Numbered from the stretch's first letter, positions 9,976 through 21,931 are shown. The stretch: 64,000 nucleotides of DNA from Pseudovirgaria hyperparasitica (GCF_010093815.1 NW_022985557.1:1354779-1418778), one strand, 5' to 3'. Program-made: numbers and translations. Notes: generated from the letters alone by a model not told the origin.

Positions 9976-12900
9976 TGGCCTATTCTATAGTAGGTTCTTT
10001 TCGCTCATATTCTACTTATCGGCTAAGGGCGTTAGCTCTTCCGTTTTCGGATCCTTTATAGTATATAATTTAGATATTAAATTCCGTGAGAAGCTCGTAC
10101 CAACTAATTTATTTCTTTTATAGTTTCTTCGTTATAGTAAAGGTAGTTAGGTTTTTATAGTTAGTATAGACTTTTACTATATAGCCTAATCTATAGAGAT
10201 AGCTTCTCTATTTCTTAAGGTATTTAATTATAGCGTAAAGTTCTTTTTTATAGATTAGCTAGTTTATTTCTAATCCTCGAAACTTTCGGGAGTGAAATAC
10301 TATAGAATATCTTTTCCCTTATTTATCTATCTAGGTTAACTACCCTCTAATAGCGAATTCTAATACGTCTATCTCGACTTTATAGGGTTTTTCTATTTAA
10401 TATATCTTTAATACGGGTTCGGTTATAATAGACTCTTTTAACTATTAAAATACTTATTCTTACTTTAGTCTCTATTTAAATATTATATTTTTCTTTATAA
10501 GCTCGTGTAGTAGGGCCGTTTTTATAGAATAGTTATATATGAATTTTCTATAAAAGTTCATGAATCCGGTAAATCCTTAGATTTCCTTAACTGTCTTAGG
10601 TTACTTCTAGTTTTTAATAGCCTTAATTTTCTTTAGGTCTATTCGTATTTCTCTAGGTATAATCTTAAATTCTAAAAATATAACTTTCTATATATAGAAG
10701 ACACTCTTCTTTAATTCTACTAGTAGATTCGCTATCCGTAATTTCTAAAGTACCTTATATATGTATTCTCTATACTCTAATAGGTTTCTTAAGTAAATTA
10801 ATATATCGTCTAGATAGACTATTATAAAGTAGTTAAGGTATTCTCTTAGCACGTCGTTAATTAGTACTTAGAATATAGCTAGTATATTAGTTAGCCTAAA
10901 TAGTATTACTAGATATTCGTAGTAGCTATATCGAGTCTAAAAGGCTATTTTCTATTTATCTTCTTCTACTATACGTACGAGGTTATAGACTCCTTATAAG
11001 TCTATTATAGTAAAGTACTAAGCCTCCACGAGTTAGTCCTATAATTTATTAATTTAGGGTAGAGGGTATCTATTTTTAACGGTAATATTATTTAAGTATT
11101 AATAGTCTATATAGGGTCATTTACTTCTATCTTTCTTTAGTATAAAGAGTATCGGATATTCTATAGGTGATTTAGAGGGTTGGATATATTCTTTTACTTC
11201 TATTTTCTCGATATATTATCGCGTTATTTCTAGTTATTTTTTAGTAAGTTAGTATATGCTTTTAAACGTGGGTGCTATTCCTAGTTAGAGTATTATTATA
11301 TAATTATATAGGCTACGCTTTAGTAGTCCCGTCTTAAGTTCTTCTTTAAAGATAATATAATATTAGTAGTATTCCTTCGGTACGAGTGCGTCGTTTATTT
11401 TTTAAATCTATTTATCCGTGGGCGTGCCTTATTATACTACGTGTTTCTTATATAAGGGTCCGCTCTTTATATTACCTTACTTATCGTTAAGCTTCCGAAT
11501 ATAATAGATAGACTTCCCGGTTATTAGCGCCTTTACGGGTTTATTAATCTCTACTTCTTCTTTAATAGTTTCTAAGGGTCTTAACGTTCCCTAGGGTATA
11601 ATTTCCTTGGTTTTCTAGTTAATCGTGGGGTTAACTTCTTCGAGCCATAGTATTCCTAGAATTAAGTTATATTATTCTAGCTCCGCTATATCTAGTCATA
11701 ATTATTAGTATCCTACTATTAAGACTAAATCTAGAGGTTCTATTTCTAAGTATACTATCCCGTTAGCGTATTCTATATCGAGTTCTTTAAATATAGATAA
11801 TTTATATAGTTCTTCTTTACTATTATAGGGTATTTTTAGTTTATCTACTATAGTTAGAGAGATAAAATTAGACTATACTCCGCTATTAATTAGTACCTTA
11901 ATAGAGTGTTTTTAATAGAGCTAAATTTTAAGAGATATTCGTGTTTTATTATCTAAGTTACTAATAGATACGAGAGATTTTCTTTTTAGCTTAGTTATTT
12001 CTCTTAGTACGTCCGGCCTTCCTAGTTTTTTTATAGCTTACTAAGTTCCCGTTCCGTTTCTTATATAAGTTAGATTATAGATTAAACTTATTTCTTAATT
12101 TCGTCTAAGTCTACTTAAAGGTTATACTATATAATAGCCTTAGATATTAGATAGGTTTGGCACGTAACGTCTAGGTATTAGGTATATCGGTTCTCTAGGT
12201 AAATCTTATTTTCTACCCATTTTAATATAAAGTAGTTTTTATCGGCTTCCTTAGTAATTATTTTATACTATTATATATCTTTATCCTTAAAGGCTTTTAG
12301 AATCGCTTAATTTTAATACCGTCGTAGGAACTATTTCTAGATTCGCTTCTTGTAAAGATAATAAAGATAGTTATTATAGAGATAGGTGACCTAGGAAGTC
12401 TTACCGTGTTCCTTATGGTAGGGTAAAATAAGTTAGTTATCTTCTAGTTAGGTTTCTATATCTCTTAAAGGTGGGTCTCTATTATCCTTACTTATATATT
12501 TTCTATAATAATAGATAATATAGTAGGTGATAGGGTCTTGGTTTATTATTAACTTATTATATAGTTCTTCTATAGTAAGGTTTTCTTCCTTACTATCTTC
12601 CTTAATAGTACTTCCTTTAATTATTACTTCTTTAGATACCGTTTCTTTAGTTAGTTTAGATCTTCTTATTACTTCTAAGTACTTCTATAGTTCCGTTTTT
12701 TCGTGAAGTAATAGGGGTTATTTACTAGCTATTAAAACGTTTCTTTTCTTTAGATACTAACCTATACTATCTTTTTCTAACTTATACACGAAATAGAGGT
12801 CGTTAGTATAACTAGTCTATAACATAGCTATATAAGGTACTTCTTCTTTTTCTATAGCGAAGTTTCCTCGTCTTAGTACTAGGTCTTTAATCTAATTTTT

Positions 12901-13890
12901 CTTATTCTTATTTTTTGGGTATTCGCGGGCGTAGTATCTCTTTTCTTTATAGTAGAGATACTTACCTTCCTTCTTTAGTTACTCCCTTTCTTTATTAGAT
13001 AGACGTTTTATCTATAAGGCGCTAAGCTCTATAGATACGGGTCTATTATAGAATCCCTTATATAAGTAGTTTAGGGCTCTATTAATATAGCCCTTTCTTA
13101 TATCTTATTTAAGTACGGGTTAAAAGATCTTTTTCCCTCTTTTCTCGTAGCGTCTCTCGTATAGTTAGTTATTAATCTAGACTACTAGCTTAATATACTC
13201 CTAAAGGTCGGTAGAACGGTCTCTCTCTCTAGAGATTTCGTCCTTAACGTCGTTATATAGTCTAGTATAGAACTAAAGAATCAGGGGTTCATCGTTCTAT
13301 CCTAGCTAACTAGAGATTTATTAGAATTTAGAGACGTAGTTAGACGCGGATTTTATCTAGACTATTTACTAGATCCGTCTCTTAGCTATTCTTTATTTAT
13401 CTATATCTCTAAAAGTTATCTTAATATGTTTCTCGAATTCTTCGAAGCGTTTAAAGACCTTAGTAGTATCATTCTATTAATCCTATAGATTATTTTCTAT
13501 AAAGTCCCTTAAGTAGAGTTCGAACTAAGCGAGTGCGTCTCCCTTTAGTAGTCTAGCGGTAAATATAACTTATTCTTCTAGGTCCTGAATTTAATAGGCC
13601 TAGAGGTATATTCTAATCTACGTTAGAAATCCTTAGAGTTCGCTTCGCTTACCTTTAAAAGGTTCCGGGATTTTTCTTTTAAAGTTCTCTTTAGCTTTTC
13701 TAAGTTTAACGTTTTCCCTTCGGAGCTCCGTGACTTACTCCTCTAATTCTATAATAAGATATCTAACTTATTCTATAGTCGGTGCTCGTGGGGTGGTTTA
13801 CGAAGATAAGGACTATCCGTCGTTTACCATTTTATATTTAAATAGATAGCGTGAATACTTACTTCGGAGTCTAAGTAGAAGTAATTAAAC

Positions 13891-14419
13891 TATAATAAAC
13901 CTTCTCTAATAAGGATGCGGCTTATCCCTAAAGTAGTCCGTTCTATAGAGTGTCCCGGCTTTTCTAAAGATAAAGGTACTTAGAAGGCTTAGAGAAGTAT
14001 AAGTAGGTTTATAGTAAGTATTAATAGGGTATAAATAGTAACTAGCTAGTAGGCGAGTGAAGTAGTAATTATATCGGTATAAGTTTAAATTAATTACTAT
14101 AGAACTATTTCTAGAGATCGGGTCTAAAGGGTCTATATAGTTCTACTAAGGTCCTCTAATTAGAATACTTATTCTAAGTATTTAGTACGTTACTTAGAAT
14201 ACTAATATTCTATTTCTAATTACCTAGTAGACTACTTAGAATACCTATTCTAAGTACCTATGATTAGCTCTCCCTATAGGTGTCTATCTCGGCCTTAGGT
14301 TACTACCTAAGGCTACCTATTATATTATAGGCACCTCTTCTACGTGCTATGCTATTTCTTACGCTACTCGTGCTAGAGTCTACGTATCCCCCTATGGCTC
14401 TAGCTAGTAATTTATTATA
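13891..14419 (-). repeat. 5' LTR of the nested chromovirus
   Basis: 529 bp, same length and ends as the 7224-7752 LTR and abutting the right GAGAC. It is the 5' LTR because gag begins at 13830 on the minus strand, just inside it. Confidence 0.93.
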
Positions 14420-15035
14420 GAGACTCCTTAAGTTCTTATTTCTTTATAAGGAGTTTCGCGCGTTCTATCTATTCTTTAAGGGTTTAGATCTCTTAGACCT
14501 AATTTATAATGTATTTCTAAAGTTTAGTAATAGTTTATTATAATACCTTACGTGGCTCTGCCACGACTTATTATCTAGCTTTATATTATTAGAAGTTACT
14601 TAGTATATCTACTATTTCTTTATCTAAAAGCTCCGTGATTTAGTCTAATATCTCTATTTCTTAATTAGGAACGGCTAGAATTAATACTAATTATAGAGAA
14701 TCCCTATTATTTAATATAGTATTACTTATCCCTATAGTAGATTATATTAACCTTCTTAGTTCTAGTTAGACTATCTTAACTATAGTACTATATAGAGAGT
14801 AATTTAAATATAAGAATAGGGTTATTAGATAGTAGTATAGTTAGATAGAATAATAGAGTATATTCCGTTATAGAATAAATTACTACTAAACCCTTTTAGT
14901 AGAAATCTAAGAGTATATATATAAAGGGACGCCGATCTATTTAGTACGTAACTATTTACTACCTATTACGCTACCTTCTAATTAAGTTAGCTAAGGTATA
15001 TACGGATATAGTCGTGTCTAAGGCTAGGTTCTAAT
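14420..15035 (-). mobile_element. Ty3/Gypsy copy B, right part (gag 5' end and putative LTR 14745-15035)
   Basis: Resumes exactly where copy B stopped at 7223 and aligns to 1778-2394 of copy A, including the CTCCTTAAG junction. Compared with copy A, many CG dinucleotides now read TA. The putative LTR ends TAATA where copy A has TAACA. Confidence 0.85.
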
Positions 15036-15084
15036 AATATCTTTCTAATATAATTAGAAGAAATCATTAATTAAGAACGGTAGC

Positions 15085-16187
15085 TTATATATATATAGCT
15101 AATTAGGTTACTTAATTACCTTATTACTAGTACGCGTCTAGATCTTACTTTTATAGTAGATATATATACGATATTTAATATAAATCCGTTGGCGTAATAT
15201 ATATAGATTACCTTTAGTCTATTATACTATCTTAAGTATACTATTAATTAATACCTTATACTAAAGAAGTTAAAAGATACTATAGAAATTAATATGTTCT
15301 TAGATATCTTCTAGGGTTTAGACCTTAATACTATAAAGTCTATCTCTAGATATATACTTTAATTAAATAGAAGTTTAGTAGCCTAGAATAGTAAAAGGTA
15401 ATTTTATATTACTAAGTCAACCTATAAAGTAGAGTATATAGCCTATTTAAAGGCTATAAGTTACTTATAGTAGACTCTACTAGGTATAAAAGAGATCTTT
15501 ATAAGTTATAATATTCTAGTTCTCTATCTTCTTATGGATAATTAAGCTACTATAGCCCTTATCTAAAACTAATAAATCACGGTATAGTCTAAATATATAG
15601 CTATATATTATTATATAGTCCGCAAATTATTTACTAATAGAGTTATATCTATATAGTATATTATAAGTTATAATAATATTACTAATATAGGAATAAAAGG
15701 ACTACCCTTACTACTACTAGATTAAATAAAGATAATAATTAGTTTATAATAGAGTTATTTCTCTCTTAGTTATTTCTCTCTTAGTTATTTCTCTCTTAGT
15801 TATTTCTCTCTTAGTTATTTCTCTCTTAGTTATTTCTCTCTTAGTNNNNNNNNNNAGTTATTTCTCTCTTAGTTATTTCTCTCTTAGTTATTTCTCTCTT
15901 AGTTATTTCTCTCTTAGTTATTTCTCTCTTAGTTATTTCTCTCTTAGTCGTTTCTCTTATAGTTATATCTCTTCTTTATTCTTCTTAGTACTATCTCTTA
16001 CTATTACTCTTTTAAGCTTTCCTTTATTTAAATATTACTAAGTATATATATATACTTAGTATAGGGGAGTGTTATTGGAAGGTACTTTAAGTAAGGAATA
16101 CTATTTCCTAAACGGGACTAGTGTCTAAACGGTTAAATAGCTTCGACTCTGTCTCCCAGAACTTAGTTCTTTACACACACAATTACA
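15085..16187 (+). mobile_element. Ty1/Copia retrotransposon 3' end (RNase H, satellite, polypurine tract, possible 3' LTR)
   Basis: Plus-strand frames from about 15230 to 15720 give the Copia RNase H C-terminus: a box reading MDN-stop-ATIALI, followed by SKYIAIYYYIVRKL. The expected His residues read Tyr and Gln reads stop. After a 15 bp tandem repeat comes a purine tract AGGGGAG (16063-16069), then TGTTATTGG at 16070, the usual start of a Copia LTR. A plausible end is AATTACA at 16187, giving a short 118 bp LTR. That last part is not RIP-mutated, so it could instead be unique flanking DNA. The 5' portion of the element is absent. Confidence 0.7.
15753..15975. repeat. 15-bp tandem repeat (AGTTATTTCTCTCTT) with an assembly gap
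   Basis: About 6 copies precede and 6 perfect copies follow a run of ten N (15846-15855). Two degenerate units follow (AGTCGTTTCTCTTAT, AGTTATATCTCTTCT). The true copy number is unknown because the assembly breaks inside the array. It lies between the Copia pol end and its polypurine tract. Confidence 0.95.
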
Positions 16188-16224
16188 GAATACATTCAAT
16201 GACCTCAATTACGTCTACTTTCTA

Positions 16225-16584
16225 CTTGTAATAACTGTCATGAGCTCGCGCTCGTGCATCAGATCCTGATAGCGCTCGACCATGATCATGGAACACGTCC
16301 TCAAGATACTCAAGGATCGACATCGATTCATGAATCACCACGTCCTGTTCTCCTGGCTCGGCGGCGTGGACTACCATGCAGGGCCATGATCCGGCTGGTT
16401 TCTCGGGCACAGGTTCGTGGACGCTTACGATGCCTCCAGTTGACAGGTCGAGCTTGTAGTCGACGATTTTGAGATGTGCATCGAGAATATGTGGCGGGAT
16501 GTTTTTCGCTTTGAGATACAGGGTCACACGTCTAGGGAATAGACCTTCCGGCCAAGTAAAAAGTGTCATTGAAGGGACAGTCAT
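16225..16584 (-). pseudogene. Glutathione S-transferase N-terminal fragment, truncated at the transposon boundary
   Basis: The 120-residue reading frame (TAG stop at 16222-16224, just outside the listed span) contains a thioredoxin-like GST N-terminal domain: TLFTWPEG at the start, a basic strand FPRRVTLYLKAKNI, and the glutathione-contact motif ESMSILEYLED near residue 86. GSTs normally run to about 210-240 residues with an all-helical C-terminal domain. Here homology stops after RARAHD (about 16237) and four residues later comes a stop, with the Copia end only about 40 bp away. The rest of the gene is missing from the window. A transposon insertion or rearrangement in the gene, or in its next intron, is the simplest explanation. 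Enzymatic function is unlikely. Confidence 0.75.
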
Positions 16585-17136
16585 GTTGAAGGAATCTTGC
16601 GCGAATTTAGAGGCTGGAGACGAGATTTCTCAATCAACATCAGATGCGTCTATAGCAGTTTATATATTGTCTTTTCATAGTTGCTCGTAAGTCTCCGTTA
16701 ATTCTGCATTGTACGTACCGATATGGAGACTTAAATTATTTACATGAGAAGTGCCAATCACAAGTCGCCGAAGCTAACAAAACAACAAATCTAGAGGATC
16801 GCGAGTTGGAAAGCATCATTGAGTACCTTGATTAACATGAAGTAAGTTTCCAGGCGCTATGAGGCCCAAACAGAGTTGAATACGAATGAAACAGTATGAA
16901 GGTTCAATGCGCTGCTCAGGCCTTAGGCGACAAAAAGGGACCTAAGCGTCTGAGACGAGCACGGACGCGTCGAGTGTAAGCTGCACGTTGAGGTCGTCGC
17001 CAACAAGCCCTTTCATCAAACTACAAACTCATTGCAAGCTTAGGGTCATCGTCCCAGCTCTGATTCCTGGCTGGCCTATTCTGATGACAATGTGAAACCG
17101 TCCATCGCTACCGTAGCCTGATATTCTCATATCGCG
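16585..17136. other. Intergenic, GST fragment / dynactin p25 (divergent)
   Basis: About 550 bp of normal-composition DNA between two divergent starts. It presumably holds both promoters. I see no RNA gene or repeat. Confidence 0.5.
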
Positions 17137-17870
17137 ATGTCACGACCCGCGGTAACGAGCCGGAAATCGGCTAAAAGCGAATACATTGAGACCGTAAGTG
17201 GAAAAGAAACAGCACATCGTGTGCGACATAATACTGACCGTCCAGCAGGATTCACTGAATAAAGTGTCGCGTCGCACTTGCATCTCGGGCACAGCCAACA
17301 TTACTCTCGCCGGCCGAACAGTCGTCCAAGCTGACGTGCATCTTCGTGGAGATCTTCATCGCCTGAATCACCCAACTGCACAACAACCTACCACGACGAA
17401 ACCAGCATCAGTTGGCCCAAGCATCTCTGTTGGAAAATGTGTTGTGGTGAGCTCGGGATCAGTCTTGCGTCCGCCGAGCAGAGTCAGCAGAGGCATTGTC
17501 CAGTTCTATCCGATGAAGGTCGGCGACCACGTCTTTATAGGTACTGGCCAGCAATGATGGTGGATATGACACGGAGCTTACTTCGTCAGGTTCGAATACG
17601 CATGTTTCATCTATCAGCATCGCATCTCACGTTCACATCTCCGAAAATTGCATACTGCACCCATTCAGCATCATTAATCAAAATGTTAAGATATTACCGA
17701 ATACGATTGTCCCCGGGCAGATGGTAGTCCCCGCCAATTCGATGATCGGCGGTCAGCCAGCTCGAGTGGTTGGTGAAGTTGGAGAAGGGTGGGGGGTGAG
17801 TACAGGGGGTGCTGGTGGCGAATGGGTCGAGGGTGGAGAGCTCAGAGAGCTTGTTCGAAGCATCAGGTAG
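17137..17870 (+). CDS. Dynactin subunit 5 (p25)
   Basis: p25 is part of the pointed-end complex of dynactin and helps link dynein to cargo such as endosomes. Three exons give 209 residues: 17137-17193, 17249-17540 and 17590-17870, with introns of 55 nt (GTAAGT...CAG, branch CTGAC) and 49 nt. Family landmarks are present in order: SEYIET, NKVSRR, a left-handed beta-helix of hexapeptide repeats, SVLRPPSRVSRGI, MKVGDHVFIG, SHVHISENCIL, NTIVPGQMVVPANSM and the terminal GGQPARVVGEVGEGWG. Length fits the fungal family. The start was chosen because exon 1 supplies the conserved SEYIET in phase. It runs divergently from the GST fragment. The splice model is mine and untested. Confidence 0.9.
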
Positions 17871-19628
17871 CCTGGTGAGACATGGTACATCCCAAGTCGA
17901 ACTCATACTTTCATGATAGGGTTTCATCTGACTGGTATCAGACCGCAGGTGCATCATGACCCACAGCCTGACGATCAGACATAACGGTAATATCTCACAG
18001 GTGGTAAGTCACGTGAGCCGTTCTGACGTACTCTTGACGCGAACCTCGCCACAAACTCCAAAGTTCGAGATTGCATATACATGTATATATATACCACACT
18101 TTCAGGTCTTTGTTGTCTTTGTTTCAGCAACACGGCCTTTCTTCCTGGGGAAACAGCGGTCCGTATCGCTGGTCTTGGCTAAATTCGTAATTAGCTTCGA
18201 CATAGCCCAGTTGACACCTGTCTAAGCAGATGAATCGCTCCATCGACAAAGTATTCTAATATACTGACTTCGGTTTTGGCATACACGCCAACACTGGAAA
18301 TACCTAGAGGGTCGCCCATGATGCGGCTGCAAAAGAGCAATACGAGAAGTGTATCTAATAAGAGGCTTGAAGTGAGACTTGAAGTGGCGCTTGAAAATGC
18401 AACTCGAACCAAAATTAAGTCTGACCCAGATTCATTATCTAACAGCCTTCTCTCTCGCGCCGCAAGTGTCAGGCTGTTCATTTAAGATGAGATACATGCG
18501 ATAAAACTAAATTAATCCGCTCGAGTCCAGATGCAACATACGGGGAAGCTCTCCATATGAATCGTTCTATTGATTGTTCTCGCACTGCAATATTCACTCT
18601 CAACAGGATTTCAAAAGATACAACCGTACTTGAAAACCAGGTATTATACTTCCAGCTGGTCACAAGCACTGGAGCGCAGGAATTCCACCGAACCCTGCAA
18701 AACCCCTGACTCGTCCTCGGAGGGTCCAAAGCTCTTCACATTCTAATGACCATTGGACAACATCCATGTACACTGTATACCTTGTATCCTGCGCTATACA
18801 CTTCCAAGCTGATGGTGATCGGCGGAGGAAAGTTGGGCTTGAACGTGTGCTGGCAAGCCGTAGACACAACATTGATTCACGCACACGCATACGAAGACCA
18901 TCGTCCAAGAGCAACGTCCGCGGTTTGCGTTGGTCCATCTGAGAGTAGCCGCATTCATGGTTATGGCAGAGTCGTTCTGATGCGTAGAAATGATTCGGAT
19001 CACCCATTTCGCTTCGATGTAGCTTCTTTCAAGGCGCCCTGAAACTTAGATACATGGCTTGGTTGGTAACCGGAAGATGTTGTATCTTTGACAGTATGAG
19101 ATATCGAGAAGACACAACGTCCTAAGTATTCAGTGTAACTTTGTGGGTTCTCCTACAGGCTTTCTTATCTCCAGGGAATCTGGATAATCGAACAAGGCTT
19201 GCAGCTCCTGAACAAGGGTGTAAGCATCTTCCAATGGGCTGATTTACGAGCGTGGCAAGATGCATTTGCGTGGATACTCCCGCAATTGCTACTGGAGCAC
19301 CATCACCTGCCCAGGGAGGATCAGGCGATAAAGTTCCCTGGCAGTCCAGCCTGACTACTCGATCTCATGGTGGCAAAACTGAGAAATCGTTATATTGAGA
19401 ATTACGTTTCTCAGACATCGAAATCTCAAGAGAAATTCAAGAACTTGACAGTCCGCCAGACAGGGTAGGTCTCCATCGTGAGCACGAGCGCGCTGTTGGC
19501 ACAGATGCATTCATTTCATTGGTGGAGTCGAATTCCGGAGTCAGGTCCGCCCTCAATGATGTGCTGCTATCTTTCTCTATCCAGCCACGCCAACCCTACG
19601 CCAAACTCCGAATCCACCCACATAATCA
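17871..19628. other. Intergenic, no recognisable gene
   Basis: 1.76 kb with only short overlapping ORFs on both strands, none resembling a known protein and none forming a convincing spliced model. A TATA-rich run lies near 18080-18095. Composition is normal, so this is not RIP-affected DNA. It presumably holds the 3' UTR of p25 and the promoter of the downstream regulator. Confidence 0.5.
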
Positions 19629-21931
19629 ATGGCGCCGACTCGTCCTTTAAAGCCGCTCCTGCCTCTTCCCGCTGGGATGTCGGCTGCTGCAGCATCTTCA
19701 TCTTCCACTACTACCAGAACGACGACGCCGTCAAATACAGCAGTTAGAGCCAGGCGTGGACATATCACCCACAGCGCCTGCAGAAACTGTTCCGAGAAGA
19801 AGTCAAAGGTATTTTGAGACCTTTGACAGTATCGTGTCTCAACTTCTCTTTCAATTCTATACATCTTCGCTGTCGACTAACTCTACTGGCGATAGTGCGA
19901 TGGCGCTCGTCCCATATGTGGCAATTGCGAGTCGAAGAACGCCACCTGTGTATACGAAGTAGCACAAGGACAGACCAGGACAACAGCTCTGAGAGAGCAA
20001 GTGAGGGAGTTAGAGGAGAAGGGACGTGATTTGGAGGAGAAAGTGCAAGGTCTCGAAGAACACCTCAATGGCATCTTGTCTACCCCTAATAACGAGGCGA
20101 TTGCGTATTTGGAAGCCCTCACAACCAAATTAAGCGCCAGTAATTCCCATACACACACGCAAAGGACCAGTTCCTCGCTGGAACAAGTCAGCACGAGAAA
20201 TGTAACTACCGACGTCTCACAAGGCCGACATGTACGCCTGTGTTCCAGCATCTGGGCCACATTACCAGAATCGCGCACCATTACCGACTGTGCCATGGTG
20301 TTTTGTCGGACCATCACTGCTCTGGAAAGATACGGAGCGACAATACAGCACGTCGAAGGCCTTTGCTCGCAACTTGTGGACGGGCTCACTGAGCCTCATC
20401 TTCTTGGGGAGATCTGTGCATTTGCGGCTGTTGGGGCCAGATATTCAGGAAACCTGGTGTATCAAGCAATTGCGGATGACTTGTATGGTGTATCGAATGT
20501 CCTATTTACGGGGCTCGCAGATCAGCAGCCGGAGACAGCACTTCGTATGAGTGTCCTTTTAGCTGTATTCGCCGTTCCCGACAGACGCAAGGCTGCCATG
20601 GGTTTCGTAGGCAAGTGTTATCACCTCAGCATATTAAACACCTTTAACGATAAATCTGGAACACAGAATTCGGCATAAGCCTGGCACGTGGCAACGAGTT
20701 CGCAACTCGATCGGACATTCGCAAAGCCTATAATACACTATTATATATTAAAAAGTGAGAAGATCATATTCCGCTTCAGTTATTGAAGTAACAAGCACAC
20801 AGCTGGCTAGCGATAGCGCTAGAACTTCCGAACGCAGACAAGATCCCTCTGAGAGATGAGCAGGTATGCTATCGAAAATATGAAGAGAAACCCGAAATGC
20901 TGATATCACCAGGAGCAGCCAGCCATTATTATGCAAAGACGCACAGTAGACGATATTGTTCAGCTTGAGGTTGCCAAGTTGTCTGCAATCACGACTCATA
21001 TACAAAAGTGTTTATACGCCGATCTACCACACCTCGTAGTCAGCTATAGGAATAGCCTAGCAGAGTGGTACGATCATCTGGCGAAGACATATGGCCCTAA
21101 ATTTAGCCTTGCTCGAACACTTGAAGTTGATGAGTCTGAGGCTGGCATCCTATACCTTCACTTAGTCTTCTTTGGTGGACAGTTACTGCTATATCGTCGC
21201 TTGATGCTCTTTGGCTTAGATTACGAGCCAATCGATGAGAGAACCTTCGGCCTGATCCCAAAGGATATCTACCACGAAGGCGCATTCACCGCACAGCAAG
21301 TGGTCAGTAAACTCGAGCAGTTGTACCAGTGTAATTCTCTCTACTATGGCCGAACATGGCTCTGCATGTAAGCATGCTCTTTTCCTAGCCCTCTTCTCTT
21401 ATCCACTAACACACACACTCAAGATTCACCGCGTACACGTCCTGTGCAACCCTTGTCTGCGGCGCAGTCTTCCAAATCCTCAACGGCGGCATCGACGACC
21501 CCGATACCAAGTCCGACCTTATGGGCATTCTAGCCCACGCCGAATCCGCCCTTCGCATCCTACACACTGCACCACAGACAGACGCACTTCTGATGTGCTT
21601 TCACTCCACGTTGGCGCCATATGTTGCGCTGGTTCAAAGCGTCCTGCACTACAACGACCACGTGAACACCATCGGTTTCCCGGGTCCGGTTGTCCCCTTC
21701 CCGGTCGTTCCGCCCTTGGGCGAAGGCCCCCTGCACGTCGCCGCCCGAGACCTGGTCTGCATCGTATGCAGACCGTTCAACATACCGGGATTTCCCACGA
21801 CGCCGGTAGATCTGGGGAGCCCGGACGAGGCGGGTATGGGCATTCTGCTGGACTGGGACAGCGAGGTGAAGATTGCGGAAGCGCATGTGGCGCGGTTTGG
21901 ACCGCCGATGTTGGCATTTTCGGCCACCTAG
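19629..21931 (+). CDS. Zn(II)2Cys6 transcription factor (668 aa)
   Basis: Fungal binuclear zinc cluster regulator. Six exons: 19629-19808, 19896-20610, 20667-20754, 20803-20863, 20913-21367 and 21424-21931, all in phase. The cluster is split by intron 1. It reads ACRNCSEKKSK then CDGARPICGNCESKNATC, i.e. CX2CX6CX6CX2CX6C at residues 51-78. A linker and coiled coil follow (REQVRELEEKGRDLEEKVQ). A middle-homology domain comes next (VEGLCSQLVDGL, GRTWLCIFTAYTSC, LVCGAVFQILNGG). Intron 2 (20611-20666) begins GCAAGT and ends CAG, a GC-AG intron; using it restores MGFVEFGISLARG in frame. Target genes are unknown. The N-terminus ahead of the cluster is Ser/Thr/Pro-rich. Confidence 0.85.

Larger units (their letters stand above)
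7224..14419 (-). mobile_element. Complete chromodomain-type Ty3/Gypsy retrotransposon (chromovirus), RIP-killed, nested in copy B
   Basis: Two 529 bp LTRs flank a 6.1 kb interior, with a 5 bp target duplication outside. On the minus strand the order is as follows. Gag starts at ATG 13830 and reads KIPEPFKGKRSEL with later stops. A zinc knuckle lies near 12912-12966 with its ligands changed to Tyr. RT/RNase H follows, with YLDDILIYL near 10790-10816. Integrase lies about 9790-9150, with two catalytic Asp read as Asn at 9394-9396 and 9271-9273. A C-terminal chromodomain reads about 8611-8487 (KILESRI...GYGHELNT). A purine-rich tract (AGAAGGGG on the minus strand) precedes the 3' LTR at 7753. 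Numerous Gln/Trp-to-stop changes make it non-functional. Confidence 0.93.

Noticed and set aside
15753-15975. CRISPR-like array
   Set aside because: The units are contiguous 15 bp repeats with no spacers, in a eukaryotic retroelement. It is a satellite.
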